Made by a program: the position numbers and the translations under genes. Under the pieces are notes generated by a model. It was not told the origin of the DNA and did no database searches. It was given only the letters and a program-made list of their open reading frames with translations. This document shows, in pieces, positions 48,121 through 55,518 of a stretch of DNA of 64,000 bases (positions are counted from its first letter, which is position 1; every line of letters begins with the position of its first letter). The stretch spans positions 1 through 64,000 of the forward strand of contig CAVOJY010000008.1 in NCBI GenBank assembly GCA_963696405.1, read 5' to 3'. This stretch comes from CAVOJY01 sp963696405 (lineage in GTDB: Bacteria > Chloroflexota > Limnocylindria > Limnocylindrales > CSP1-4).

Positions 48121-48159
48121 TGTGAGCGCCCAAGAACCGCCTAGAACGGGTGTTCTATA
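48121..48159 (+). promoter_or_regulatory. LexA-like SOS box in a 38-base repeat, copy 2
   Basis: Contains AGAAC-GGGT-GTTCT (48143-48156) followed by ATA. The flank TGTGAGCGCC and the ACCGCCT segment match copy 1, 223 bases upstream. Confidence 0.55.
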
Positions 48160-48191
48160 GAGGCGCAGGGCGCGGCACGTGCGGGAGGCCC

Positions 48192-48959
48192 CTACAGTCG
48201 CGAGACGAGGAGGGCTGCGGCCAGGCTGGCCAATCCCAGCACGGCGACGACGAGGTCTGGCGCCCCCCAGACCACCACCCGGAACGCGGTCCGCGGTCCG
48301 CTGCCGAACGCGCGGGCGTCCATGGCGAGGGCGAGCCGGTCGCCGTGGCGGATCGCCTGCACGAGTAACCCCACGAGGATTCTTGGATGCCAGCCCGCAC
48401 GCAGCCCGCGGATCCGCCGCGCCTGCCGCAGGGTCACGATGTCGTCGGCGAACCGGGGCACGGCCTGGTACGCGGCGAGCGCGCCGTAGGCGAAACGCGG
48501 CGACAGCCGTGCCTGCTGGACGAGCGAGTCCGCCAGGCGGGTCGCGTCGGTGGTCTGCCCGAAGAGGATGCCGACGGCGACGATGGCGAAGACGCGCGAG
48601 CCCACCGCGAGGCCCGCGACCAGCCCCGCCTCGGTGATCCGCCAGGGACCGATCTGCGCGATCGCCGGCAAGGTCGGATCGTTGTTCGCGGCTGCGAAGA
48701 GCGTGTTGAACACCGTGATCCCGAGCGCGGCCGCCCACAGCGGAGCCACCCCAAGGAACATCCGCCGAAGGGAGACGTTCCCAAGCAGCGGCCCGGCGAG
48801 GATGGCAAGGCCGGCCAGCACGAGCGGCACCCGGATGTCCACCACGAACATCAGTCCGAAGAGCCAAGCCGTGGCGACGCCCAACTTCACGAGCGGGCTC
48901 GCCTGCCCGAGAACGCTGTCGAGCGCACCCTGCTCGGGGACCATGCGCTGCCCGATCAT
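48192..48959 (-). CDS. ykoC: ECF transporter T component (YkoC-like)
   Basis: 255 aa with about five membrane helices (VKLGVATAWLFGLMFVVDI; APLWAAALGITVFNTLFAAA; VGSRVFAIVAVGILFG; and a last pair near the C-terminus). LALAMDARAFGSGPRTAF carries the Ala-Arg-x coupling motif that docks on the ATPase. Overlaps the fused ATPase gene by 4 bases. Last gene of the thiN-ykoE-ykoD-ykoC operon. Confidence 0.85.
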   Translation of the reverse strand: MIGQRMVPEQGALDSVLGQASPLVKLGVATAWLFGLMFVVDIRVPLVLAGLAILAGPLLGNVSLRRMFLGVAPLWAAALGITVFNTLFAAANNDPTLPAIAQIGPWRITEAGLVAGLAVGSRVFAIVAVGILFGQTTDATRLADSLVQQARLSPRFAYGALAAYQAVPRFADDIVTLRQARRIRGLRAGWHPRILVGLLVQAIRHGDRLALAMDARAFGSGPRTAFRVVVWGAPDLVVAVLGLASLAAALLVSRL

Positions 48960-50542
48960 GCCGCCAGCCCCAGCCGGCGAAGCGACGGGGTGTCGCCGAG
49001 CAGGCCGTCTGCGGCTCCATCGTGGGCGAGGCGTCCGCCCGCCAGGACAACCGCGCGATCCGTCATGTCGGCCGCAAACCGCAGGTCGTGCGTTACCGCA
49101 ACGAGAGCCGTGCCCGCCGAGACTCGTTCCCGCAGCAGGTCGATCACGCCGCCGTACCCGCGGCGGTCCAGCCCGAACGTCGGCTCGTCCAGGATGAGGA
49201 GATCGGGGCGACGGACCAGGCAGCAGGCCACCGACAAGCGCCGCTTCTCGCCGCCCGACAGGCTGTACGGGCTGGCGTTCCCCAGGCGGGCAAGCGCGAG
49301 GCCGAGCGATTCGACGAGCGCCTCCGCTGCCGCCCGCTCCTCCGGGCGCAGGCCGACCGCGATCTCGTCGCGCACGCGGTCGGTGAGGAACTGCAGCTCT
49401 GGGTCCTGGAAGACGTACCCGGCGTGGCGGGCGAGCTCGCGAGAGGGGAGCCGGTCCGGGCGCACACCGTCGAGCGATACCTCGCCTTGCGCCGGACGGA
49501 GCAGGCCGACGAGCAGCTTTGCGAGCGTGGTCTTCCCGCTGCCGTTCGCGCCGAGCACTGCTATCCGCTCACCCGCGACGATCTCGACGGCGACATCCTC
49601 GAGGACCGGCGGGCCGCCCGGGTACGCGAAACCGAGCCCGGTCGCGGTCACGACGGGGCCGCCGCGCTGGATCGAGGGAGCGGGTACCCCGGAGGCCGGG
49701 CGGGCACCGCCCGGTCCATCCTCCCCGGGCAGCCAGATCCCGGCCGCTCGCATGGTGCTGCCGTGGTCGGCCAGCACCCGGGCGGGGGTCCCGAACGCGA
49801 TCGGCCTGCCCGAAGCGTCGAGGGCGAGCACGAGGTCGGCGAGCGGCCATGCTGCATCCACGCGGTGCTCGATGAGCACGACCGTCGTGCGCCGCTCGCG
49901 GACGATCCGGCCCAGCCGCTCGAGAAACGTGGTCGCGCCTGCCGGGTCGAGGTTGGAGGTCGGCTCGTCGAGGACGAGGATGCCCGGGCGGGGGGCGAGG
50001 ACCCCGGCCAGGACGAGGCGCTGCTGCTGACCGCCGGACAGGGTCCGGCAGCGCCGCCGCCCAAGGGCCGAGAGGCCGGCGTCCCCGAGAGCCGCGGGCA
50101 CACGCTGCAGCATTGCGTCGCGACGCCAGCCGCGGTTCTCCAGGCCGAACGCCACCTCGTCGTCCAACCATTCCATGACGACCTGGCTCCCGGGCTCCTG
50201 GAAGACGAGACCGACGCGGGCCGCCAGCACCGGGCGCGGCGTCGCGAGCGTGTCGAGGCCGCCGACCTCGAGCGATCCCCGCCACTCGCCCGGATGATCG
50301 CCCGGGACGAGGCCGGTGAGCGCCAGGGCGAGCGTGCTCTTGCCGGACCCGGATGGGCCCACGACGAGCAGGCACTTGCCGGGCTCGACGTCGAAGCTGA
50401 GGTCCTGGAGCGCGGCCTCGGTCCGCGAGGCATAGCGGAAGAAGACGTCGCGGGCGCGAATCGCCCCGGGTTCGGGGCGGTCCGGTGCTCCCGCGAGGCC
50501 GCGGGCTTCCACGAGCCCCGGATCGCCGGCAAAGACCTCCAC
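48956..50542 (-). CDS. ykoD: Fused double-ATPase ECF subunit (YkoD-like)
   Basis: 528 aa, two complete ABC ATPases in tandem. First: Walker A GPSGSGKST, Q-loop VFQEPGSQVVMEW, signature TLSGGQQQRLVLA, Walker B ILVLDEPTSNLD, switch VLIEHRVD. Second: GANGSGKTT, VFQDPELQFLTD, SLSGGEKRRLSVA, LLILDEPTFGLD, AVTHDLRFA. The first Q-loop lacks the usual DPDxQ acidic residues. This single-chain EcfA/EcfA' arrangement is normal for YkoD. Powers uptake through YkoC and YkoE. Confidence 0.92.
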   Translation of the reverse strand: MEVFAGDPGLVEARGLAGAPDRPEPGAIRARDVFFRYASRTEAALQDLSFDVEPGKCLLVVGPSGSGKSTLALALTGLVPGDHPGEWRGSLEVGGLDTLATPRPVLAARVGLVFQEPGSQVVMEWLDDEVAFGLENRGWRRDAMLQRVPAALGDAGLSALGRRRCRTLSGGQQQRLVLAGVLAPRPGILVLDEPTSNLDPAGATTFLERLGRIVRERRTTVVLIEHRVDAAWPLADLVLALDASGRPIAFGTPARVLADHGSTMRAAGIWLPGEDGPGGARPASGVPAPSIQRGGPVVTATGLGFAYPGGPPVLEDVAVEIVAGERIAVLGANGSGKTTLAKLLVGLLRPAQGEVSLDGVRPDRLPSRELARHAGYVFQDPELQFLTDRVRDEIAVGLRPEERAAAEALVESLGLALARLGNASPYSLSGGEKRRLSVACCLVRRPDLLILDEPTFGLDRRGYGGVIDLLRERVSAGTALVAVTHDLRFAADMTDRAVVLAGGRLAHDGAADGLLGDTPSLRRLGLAA

Positions 50543-50547
50543 GCGGC

Positions 50548-51147
50548 TCAGGCGGGAAACCCCTCGAGCACGCCGCTGCTGCGGAGGGCGCGATAGATGA
50601 GCACCGAGCCCCCAGCCACGATGACGACAGCCGAGATGCCCATGGCGACGCCGACGAGGATCTGGGTCCCCGCGTCAACAGCAGCGTAGTAGAGCGCCCA
50701 GTCGTGGATCCATGCGGCTGCGGCGGAGGCGAGCGCCGCGGAGGCCAGCACAGGGAACGTGTAGACGCGATAGAGGGTGAACGCGAAGACGAGCTCCGCC
50801 GCCGCTCCCTGGACAAACCCCGAGAGCAGGGTGTCCGGTCCCCACTGGCTGCCCAGCAGCGTCGAAACGGCCGCCGCGACCATCTCGGCGAAGAGCGCGG
50901 CGCCGGGCTTGCGCACGATGAGCGGCGCGAGAACGGCCGGGATGAGCCAGACCGCGTAGAGAAGGTTCTTGGCCCACGGGACCGCGACAAAGACCGGGTC
51001 GAGCGCCGCCCAGGCCAGCCCCCAGGCCCAGAAGACGACGCCGAATGCGACGGCGATCACCGCCGTCACGACAATGTCGCGCGTCCGCCAGTGCGTATCG
51101 GGAAGGGCGCCGGGCGCATAGCCCACGGCGTCGCTGCGCTGCGTCAC
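50548..51147 (-). CDS. ykoE: ECF transporter S component for thiamine or hydroxymethylpyrimidine (YkoE-like)
   Basis: 199 aa, about six membrane helices. DIVVTAVIAVAFGVVFWAWG, then LLSGFVQGAAAELVFAFTLY and AAAWIHDWALYYAAVDAGTQ resemble YkoE. It overlaps thiN by 4 bases and sits behind a TPP riboswitch, so the substrate is thiamine or its pyrimidine moiety. It is the substrate-binding membrane subunit. Confidence 0.85.
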   Translation of the reverse strand: MTQRSDAVGYAPGALPDTHWRTRDIVVTAVIAVAFGVVFWAWGLAWAALDPVFVAVPWAKNLLYAVWLIPAVLAPLIVRKPGAALFAEMVAAAVSTLLGSQWGPDTLLSGFVQGAAAELVFAFTLYRVYTFPVLASAALASAAAAWIHDWALYYAAVDAGTQILVGVAMGISAVVIVAGGSVLIYRALRSSGVLEGFPA

Positions 51148-51899
51148 GATGACACCTCCGTGTCGATGCGCGCCGCTTCCACGGCGGCGCGCCTGGTGTG
51201 GATGACGAGGAGCTGTCCGGCGCGACACGACACGCGCCCGTGCCGCCCGAGCAGCTCGTTGGAGAGCCCGCGCGACGGGCCCATGCGAAGAGGCTCATCG
51301 TGGAGGGGATAGCGCAGACCCTCGGTGGTGACGCCGGTCGCGTCGCCGCCCCAGGGCTGGAGCGAGATGTAGTCGCCGGGCTCGCCGTCGAGATCGATGT
51401 GCGCCGTTCGCTCGTCCCGGGGATCGCCGGCGAGGAGGCGAACCGTCGATCGCTCATCCACGATGGCGATGTCAAACGGGGATCGGCCGCCTTCCGCGCC
51501 CAGGCCGAGCAGCGCAAGCCCGGCCAGCGTGTGCTCCACGCGCGCCCCACCCAGGGCCCCGACGACCGCGATGCGCGTGGCCCCACGGGCGACCGCGGCC
51601 CGAACGGCCAGCTCGAGGTCGCTCTCGTCCTTCTCGGCCGCGACCCGCTCGATGGCCACGCCCTCGGCCTCGGCCTTCGCGACAAGGGTCGGGTCGGCCG
51701 AGTCGAAGTCGCCCACGGCAAGATCCGGACGGATGCCGAGCGCCTGAGCCGTCAGCAGGCCGCCATCGGCCGCCACCACGAGGTCGAGGCCTTCGAGGGT
51801 TCCGGCGGGAAGCCGATCCCCGTCCGGGACGCTCCCGTTCGCGAGGATGAGCGCCCGGAGCCCCGTTCGTCTGACGCTGCGGCGTTTCGGGAGAATCAA
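51144..51899 (-). CDS. thiN: Thiamine pyrophosphokinase
   Basis: 251 aa. LRALILANGSVPDGDRL, VVAADGGLLTA, PDLAVGDFDSADP, EKDESDLELAVRAAV, VVGALGGARVEHTLAGLALL: all catalytic motifs of ThiN, which converts thiamine to TPP with ATP. The Arg-Val-Glu-His in GARVEH replaces the usual RxDH. The only start between the hairpin and the conserved sequence is TTG 51899, five bases after a GGAGG that lies inside the hairpin. It leads the ykoEDC operon under the TPP riboswitch. Confidence 0.88.
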   Translation of the reverse strand: MILPKRRSVRRTGLRALILANGSVPDGDRLPAGTLEGLDLVVAADGGLLTAQALGIRPDLAVGDFDSADPTLVAKAEAEGVAIERVAAEKDESDLELAVRAAVARGATRIAVVGALGGARVEHTLAGLALLGLGAEGGRSPFDIAIVDERSTVRLLAGDPRDERTAHIDLDGEPGDYISLQPWGGDATGVTTEGLRYPLHDEPLRMGPSRGLSNELLGRHGRVSCRAGQLLVIHTRRAAVEAARIDTEVSS

Positions 51900-51901
51900 A
51901 G

Positions 51902-51930
51902 GGACCTCCGTCCGGATCGGACAGAGGTCC
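51902..51930 (-). promoter_or_regulatory. Riboswitch expression hairpin that masks the thiN ribosome site
   Basis: On the minus strand GGACCTCTGTCC pairs with GGACGGAGGTCC around a 5-base loop, with one G-U pair. The 3' arm contains GGAGG, five bases before TTG 51899. The following bases CTTTGATTCT are a poor U-tract, so translational masking looks more likely than termination. Confidence 0.75.
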
Positions 51931-51940
51931 TCGGTGGGCT

Positions 51941-52027
51941 GGACTCCCTCCGCTGGTACGAGCCAGGTCAGGTTCCAAGGGTCTGCGGTCGGTCCGCACT
52001 CTCAGCACCGCGGGGTGCTCCCCTGTC
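51941..52027 (-). ncRNA. TPP riboswitch (THI element)
   Basis: Minus strand reads GGACAGGGGAGC, then GGTGCTGAGAGTGCGG (CTGAGA core), ACCGCAGACCCTTGGAACCTG (read with the last base before the ACCTGA motif), TGGCTCGTACCAGCG and GAGGGAGTCC. These are the invariant blocks of the TPP aptamer with its closing P1 stem (GGAC/GTCC). It senses thiamine pyrophosphate and should switch off thiN-ykoEDC when TPP is abundant. Confidence 0.95.
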
Positions 52028-52046
52028 CGCTATTCGGTTGTCGACC

Positions 52047-52075
52047 ATCCTACCCGCGTCCCGACGGGCTGTCCA
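52047..52075 (-). promoter_or_regulatory. Promoter of the TPP riboswitch operon
   Basis: On the minus strand TGGACA (52075-52070), a 17-base spacer and TAGGAT (52052-52047) form a good sigma-70-type promoter. Transcription would start near 52040, about 13 bases before the aptamer. Confidence 0.75.
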
Positions 52076-52099
52076 ACGGAAGCATCCTGGCAAACGCCG

Positions 52100-52789
52100 C
52101 TATGCCTCGGAGCGCAGGGGCTCGAGCACCGAACCCACGTCGGGGGCCACCCACCTCGCCCCGCCCGATCGAAGCTGGCGCCGCGACGAGGCCCCGGTGA
52201 GCACGCCGACAGGGACGGCGCCCGCGCGCTTCGCCATCAGCATGTCCTCCGGCGCATCGCCGACGACGACCATCTCGGAGGGCGAGGTCCGCAGGTAGCG
52301 CGCGGCCAGGAGGAGAGCAGACGGGTCGGGCTTCTGGTGCGGCGTCTCGTCGCCATACACCGCGGTCTCGAACATGCCGACCAGGCCGTTTGCCCGGAGT
52401 TCCAGCTCGACGCGGTCGCGGTGGCCGGCGGTGATGAGGGCCAGCCGGCGGCCGTGCCGCCTCAGCCAGTCCAGCGCGTCCGCGGCTGCCGGCACGAGCC
52501 GGGACACCTCGACCTCGTAGATTTCCACCCACCGCCGGTCAATGCCGTCCCACAGCTCGGCCGGCACGCCGAGCCGCCCGTACATCAGCCGCCAGTTCGG
52601 CGAGTACGCGGCCCGAAACGCGGCCTCATCGAAGGGCAGGTCCAGCTCCTCGAAGATCTCGCGGTACGTCGCCAGCGTGCGGCCGATCGAGTCGAGGAGC
52701 GTGCCGTCCCAGTCAAATGCCCAGATCCCGTTCTCGACCAGCGCCTTGACGACGACACGGGACGGACGGGAACGGTCGAAGAGGCGCAT
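52100..52789 (-). CDS. HAD-family phosphatase (phosphoglycolate phosphatase-like)
   Basis: 229 aa. Motif I FDWDGTLLDS, motif II LALITAGHRD, lysine of motif III in HQKPDPSALLLAA, motif IV VVVGDAPEDM, with a helical cap domain between I and II. Hydrolyses a small phosphate ester; substrate unknown. ATG 52789 is preceded by CAGAAT at seven bases. Divergent from YbaK; its 3' end lies just beyond the riboswitch promoter. Confidence 0.88.
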   Translation of the reverse strand: MRLFDRSRPSRVVVKALVENGIWAFDWDGTLLDSIGRTLATYREIFEELDLPFDEAAFRAAYSPNWRLMYGRLGVPAELWDGIDRRWVEIYEVEVSRLVPAAADALDWLRRHGRRLALITAGHRDRVELELRANGLVGMFETAVYGDETPHQKPDPSALLLAARYLRTSPSEMVVVGDAPEDMLMAKRAGAVPVGVLTGASSRRQLRSGGARWVAPDVGSVLEPLRSEA

Positions 52790-52796
52790 CGGGGGA

Positions 52797-52802
52797 ATTC
52801 TG
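52797..52802 (-). promoter_or_regulatory. TANNNT-like hexamer of a leaderless promoter (CAGAAT)
   Basis: CAGAAT on the minus strand lies seven bases before ATG 52789; the gap TCCCCCG lacks a ribosome site. First base deviates from TANNNT. Confidence 0.45.
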
Positions 52803-52860
52803 CCAGCCGGGGCGGGTGCCGCGCCGGGGCCATCCGGCTCGGATGGCGATGACCACGTGA

Positions 52861-52866
52861 TAGAAT
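52861..52866 (+). promoter_or_regulatory. TANNNT hexamer of a leaderless promoter (TAGAAT)
   Basis: TAGAAT ends eight bases before GTG 52875, with only TCGCCACC between. Confidence 0.6.
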
Positions 52867-52874
52867 TCGCCACC

Positions 52875-53409
52875 GTGTCCGAGTCTCGTCCCTCGCCCCA
52901 CCTGCCCGTCCGGGAAGCGGCCGCCAGGAAGGGCGTGACCCTGGAGATCGTCGAGTTCCCGGAAAGCACGCATACGGCAGAGGAAGCTGCCCGCGCGGTG
53001 GACGCGGAGCTTGGCCAGATCGTGAAGAGCCTCGTCTTCGTCGCGCCCAAGGCCGACGGCACGCTCCAGCCCGTTATCGTCCTCGTCTCCGGCAGCGACC
53101 GTGTCGATCCGGCACGCCTCGCCGCAGTCAGCGGGTCTGCCCGGGATCCGGCGTGCGACGGCCCGGGAGGCGCACGATCTCACCGGGTTCTCCATCGGAG
53201 GCATTCCCCCGTTCGGCCACAGCAGCTCGATCCCGGTCATCATGGACGCACGCCTGAGCCTCCACGAGACCGTCTGGGCCGCGGCGGGGACCGCGAATGC
53301 GGTCTTCCAGTCGTCGCCGGTGGTGCTTCGCAGCCTGGCCAGCGCATCCGTGGCCCCCGTGGCCGAGGATCCGGTTCGCACCGAGCCGGCGGTCGAACGG
53401 GAGCGGTGA
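52875..53409 (+). CDS. YbaK/ProX-type aminoacyl-tRNA deacylase, frameshifted
   Basis: REAAARKGVTLEIVEFPEST, HTAEEAARAVDAELGQIVKS and LVFVA, then after an indel near 53135 ATAREAHDLTGFSIGGIPPF and GHSSSIPVIMDARL. TGFSIGGIPPFGH is the hallmark of the YbaK domain, whose lysine near the start (QIVKSL) is catalytic. Family role: hydrolyses mischarged Cys-tRNA(Pro) or Ala-tRNA(Pro). About 178 aa. GTG 52875 is preceded by TAGAAT at eight bases. Confidence 0.9.
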
Positions 53410-53502
53410 CGGCCGAGCGCGATGCGATCGGGACCGAAGCGCATCGAGCTGTGCGTGCGGTGGAGAGAGCGTGGACAATTCCCGCCGGTTCCACCGACAG
53501 TG

Positions 53503-53551
53503 GTGGATAACTTGCTTGACAGGGTCCCGGTCGATCCCTAGGTTATCCACA
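53503..53551. promoter_or_regulatory. Inverted repeat of DnaA-box-like sequences around a promoter
   Basis: GTGGATAAC (53503-53511) and GTTATCCAC (53542-53550) are exact reverse complements 30 bases apart. The right arm gives a consensus DnaA box TTATCCACA (53543-53551); the left arm gives TTATCCACC on the other strand. Together they bracket the TTGACA...TAGGTT promoter. Confidence 0.65.
53516..53544 (+). promoter_or_regulatory. Consensus sigma-70 promoter
   Basis: TTGACA (53516-53521), exactly 17 bases, then TAGGTT (53539-53544). It is the best promoter-like sequence in the window and would start transcription near 53551. Confidence 0.75.
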
Positions 53552-53628
53552 CCCGGAGGGGCCGGAGCGTTTGCCGAGGCGGCGATGACATCAACGCCCG
53601 GTAAGCCGCAGGAGGTTCCTCCGGGTGT
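53549..53628 (+). ncRNA. Candidate structured small RNA or leader
   Basis: ACACCCGGAGG (53549-53559) and CCTCCGGGTGT (53618-53628) are perfect reverse complements closing an 80-base segment; TTTC follows. A competing short hairpin GGAG-GTTC-CTCC (53611-53622) shares the right arm. The segment starts where the promoter at 53516-53544 should initiate. I cannot match it to a known RNA family. It may be a free small RNA or the leader of the M23 lipoprotein gene. Confidence 0.45.
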
Positions 53629-53676
53629 TTCGTGCGCGGCCATTCGCCGCGGAGGACGCCCGGTTCGGGTCGATGG

Positions 53677-53682
53677 TAGCCT
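53677..53682 (+). promoter_or_regulatory. TANNNT hexamer of a leaderless promoter (TAGCCT)
   Basis: TAGCCT lies eight bases before ATG 53691 with no ribosome site between, offering a second, leaderless start for the M23 gene. Confidence 0.5.
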
Positions 53683-53690
53683 CCCCCGCG

Positions 53691-54692
53691 ATGCTCCCGA
53701 CCACCCCGCGGGCCGTCCACGGTCCCTCGCCCCTCCTGCCTGCCGTCGCGGCCCTGGCGCTGGCGGCGGTTCTCGTCGTCGCCTGCGGCGGCGCGCGCGC
53801 CCTTGCGCCCGGCACGTCGCTGCCGGGACAGGCCGGATCCCCGACTGCCACGGCGCGCAACTCGACCGCGGTGGTGCCCGGCTCCTGCGGCGCGGATCCG
53901 CTCGAAGGCTCGGCCGACGGAAGCGACACCGCCGCCGATGCGGCATGCGCGGCGCCCGGGGCCGCTGGCTCACCCGGGGCGGACGGCGCGCCTGGACAGG
54001 CCGACGCCTCGCTTGAGCCCACGACCGAGTCGCCAGGAGCGTCGGCCTCGCCCTCACCCTCGGCGTCGGCCTCGCCCTCGCCCACGGCGTCGGCCTCGCC
54101 CGCCGCGCCTCCGCCACCGGCCCCCACGAGCCCCGTCCACTTCCCGTACCGCCGCGCCATCGTCCCGCTGGCGTTCCCGCTGCCGGCGTCGGCGACCTAC
54201 AGCTACCGCCGGGACTTCCTCATCCCGCGCGTGGGCAAGGTCTACCCCTACAACCATGCGCGGTCCGTTGCGGCGAACGGCACGCTGCGGCGCGCGCACG
54301 ACGGCATGGACATCGCCGTCGCGCTGGGCACCGGGGTCCGTGCACCCTTCTCCGGCACGGTCGTCAACCCCGCCACGCGCTGGAAGCCATGGGATCCCGC
54401 GCGGTACGGGAAGATCGTCGTGATCGTGAGCGACGAGCCGACCAGCCCCGGGTACAGCGTCATCCTGGCCCACCTGTCGAAGGTGAGCGTGAAGGTTGGC
54501 CAGCATGTCTCGCGCGGCCAGGTCGTGGGGAAGACCGGGAAGACCGGCAACGCCGCCGGGACGCCGCCTCACCTTCACATCGAGCTGCGCGCCCCCTTCC
54601 TCATCCGGGTGAAGGAGGCGGGCACAGTCCGCAAGATCGACGCCTTCGACCCCTACCCGAGCCTCGCCGCCGCCGACCCGCACCGTCCGTAG
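53691..54692 (+). CDS. M23-family (LytM) metallopeptidase lipoprotein
   Basis: 333 aa, uninterrupted. Signal LLPAVAALALAAVLVVACGG with lipobox VVAC. A Ser/Ala/Pro-rich linker (SASPSPSASASPSPTASASP) spans about residues 105-150. The C-terminal LytM domain has HDGMDIAVALGTGVRAPFSG (His and Asp zinc ligands) and TPPHLHIELR (HxH). It is anchored outside the membrane and cleaves or binds peptidoglycan cross-links. ATG 53691. Confidence 0.92.
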   Translation: MLPTTPRAVHGPSPLLPAVAALALAAVLVVACGGARALAPGTSLPGQAGSPTATARNSTAVVPGSCGADPLEGSADGSDTAADAACAAPGAAGSPGADGAPGQADASLEPTTESPGASASPSPSASASPSPTASASPAAPPPPAPTSPVHFPYRRAIVPLAFPLPASATYSYRRDFLIPRVGKVYPYNHARSVAANGTLRRAHDGMDIAVALGTGVRAPFSGTVVNPATRWKPWDPARYGKIVVIVSDEPTSPGYSVILAHLSKVSVKVGQHVSRGQVVGKTGKTGNAAGTPPHLHIELRAPFLIRVKEAGTVRKIDAFDPYPSLAAADPHRP

Positions 54693-54720
54693 GCGCAGTG
54701 CCAACGACAGGCGGGGCGAT

Positions 54721-55516
54721 GTGACGAGGCCCCCGAGAATCGCGGTCACGCTGTCCGACCCGGCGCGAACGGCCGAACCCGAGCTGCAGCGTCAGAAGAA
54801 CGGGATGTACCTGCAGGCGGTCCTGCGAGCGGGCGGCGATCCCATTCCGCTCGACACGGCGACGCCGACGGCCGAGCGCGACCTCGCCTTCGCGTCGATG
54901 AACGGTCTGCTCCTCTCGGGCGGGCCGGATCTCGACCCCGCGCTCTACGGTGAGGAGGCCGCAGGTGCCGCGATGATCGATGCGGCGCGCGATGCGCTGG
55001 ACGTGGCCGCGTGGCGCGGGGCCAGCAGCCGACGCGTCCCCGTCCTCGGCATCTGCCGTGGTTTCCAGGCCATCAACGTCTTCATGGGCGGCCGGCTCGT
55101 ACAGCACCTGGACGGCCACCGCCCGCCGCCGGGAACGGCCGGGGCAGTCTCGCATCCGCTCCGCGTCCGGCCGGGGTCGCGCCTGGCCGAGCTTCTCCGT
55201 CCGCGGGACGCGGGCGGTCACGCCAGTGACCACCAGGACGGGCACCCGGGCGGCCACTCGGCTGGCTCATTCAGCGTGGCGGTCAACTCCTCCCACCACC
55301 AGGGCGTGCGACCCGGCACGCTCGCGCCCGCGCTGATGGCGTCGGGATGGAGTCCGGTCGGAGACGAGGAACTCGTCGAGGCATTCGAGTTCACGGATCC
55401 CGGCCTGGTTCGTCCTCGGCGTGCAGTGTCACCCCGAGCGGACCGAGACGACGCCCCCGGAGTTCGAGCGGCTCTTCAGAGCGCTGGTCGAGGTGGCGCG
55501 GGAACGCCCGGCCTGA
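54721..55516 (+). CDS. Class I glutamine amidotransferase (gamma-glutamyl-GABA hydrolase type), frameshifted
   Basis: RPPRIAVTLSDPART, LLLSGGPDLDPALYGEE, then the nucleophile Cys in VLGICRGFQAINVFMGG, VNSSHHQGV, and after an indel near 55410 LGVQCHPERTE with the catalytic His and Glu. This matches the PuuD-type peptidase C26 enzymes. About 264 aa. GTG 54721 begins 28 bases after the M23 gene. It converges on the SAM hydrolase gene with stops 2 bases apart. Confidence 0.9.
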
Positions 55517-55518
55517 CC

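Larger units (their letters stand above)
47781..48191. other. Intergenic region between peroxiredoxin and ykoC-like genes
   Basis: About 410 bases with no supported gene. Its content is the pair of GAAC-N4-GTTC repeats. The gene on the right ends here (minus strand), so the two boxes do not precede its start. Confidence 0.5.

Noticed and set aside
49022..50596. A 524-codon open frame on the plus strand
   Set aside because: Antisense to the fused ECF ATPase, whose ABC motifs are complete; no domain in the plus frame.
51897..51930. Intrinsic terminator after the TPP aptamer
   Set aside because: The hairpin is strong but the following CTTTGATTCT is a weak U-tract and the ribosome site lies in the stem; translational control is preferred.
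53503..53551. DnaA boxes as a replication origin
   Set aside because: Only two boxes, no AT-rich unwinding region, no dnaA, dnaN or gidA nearby; interpreted as a promoter-associated site.
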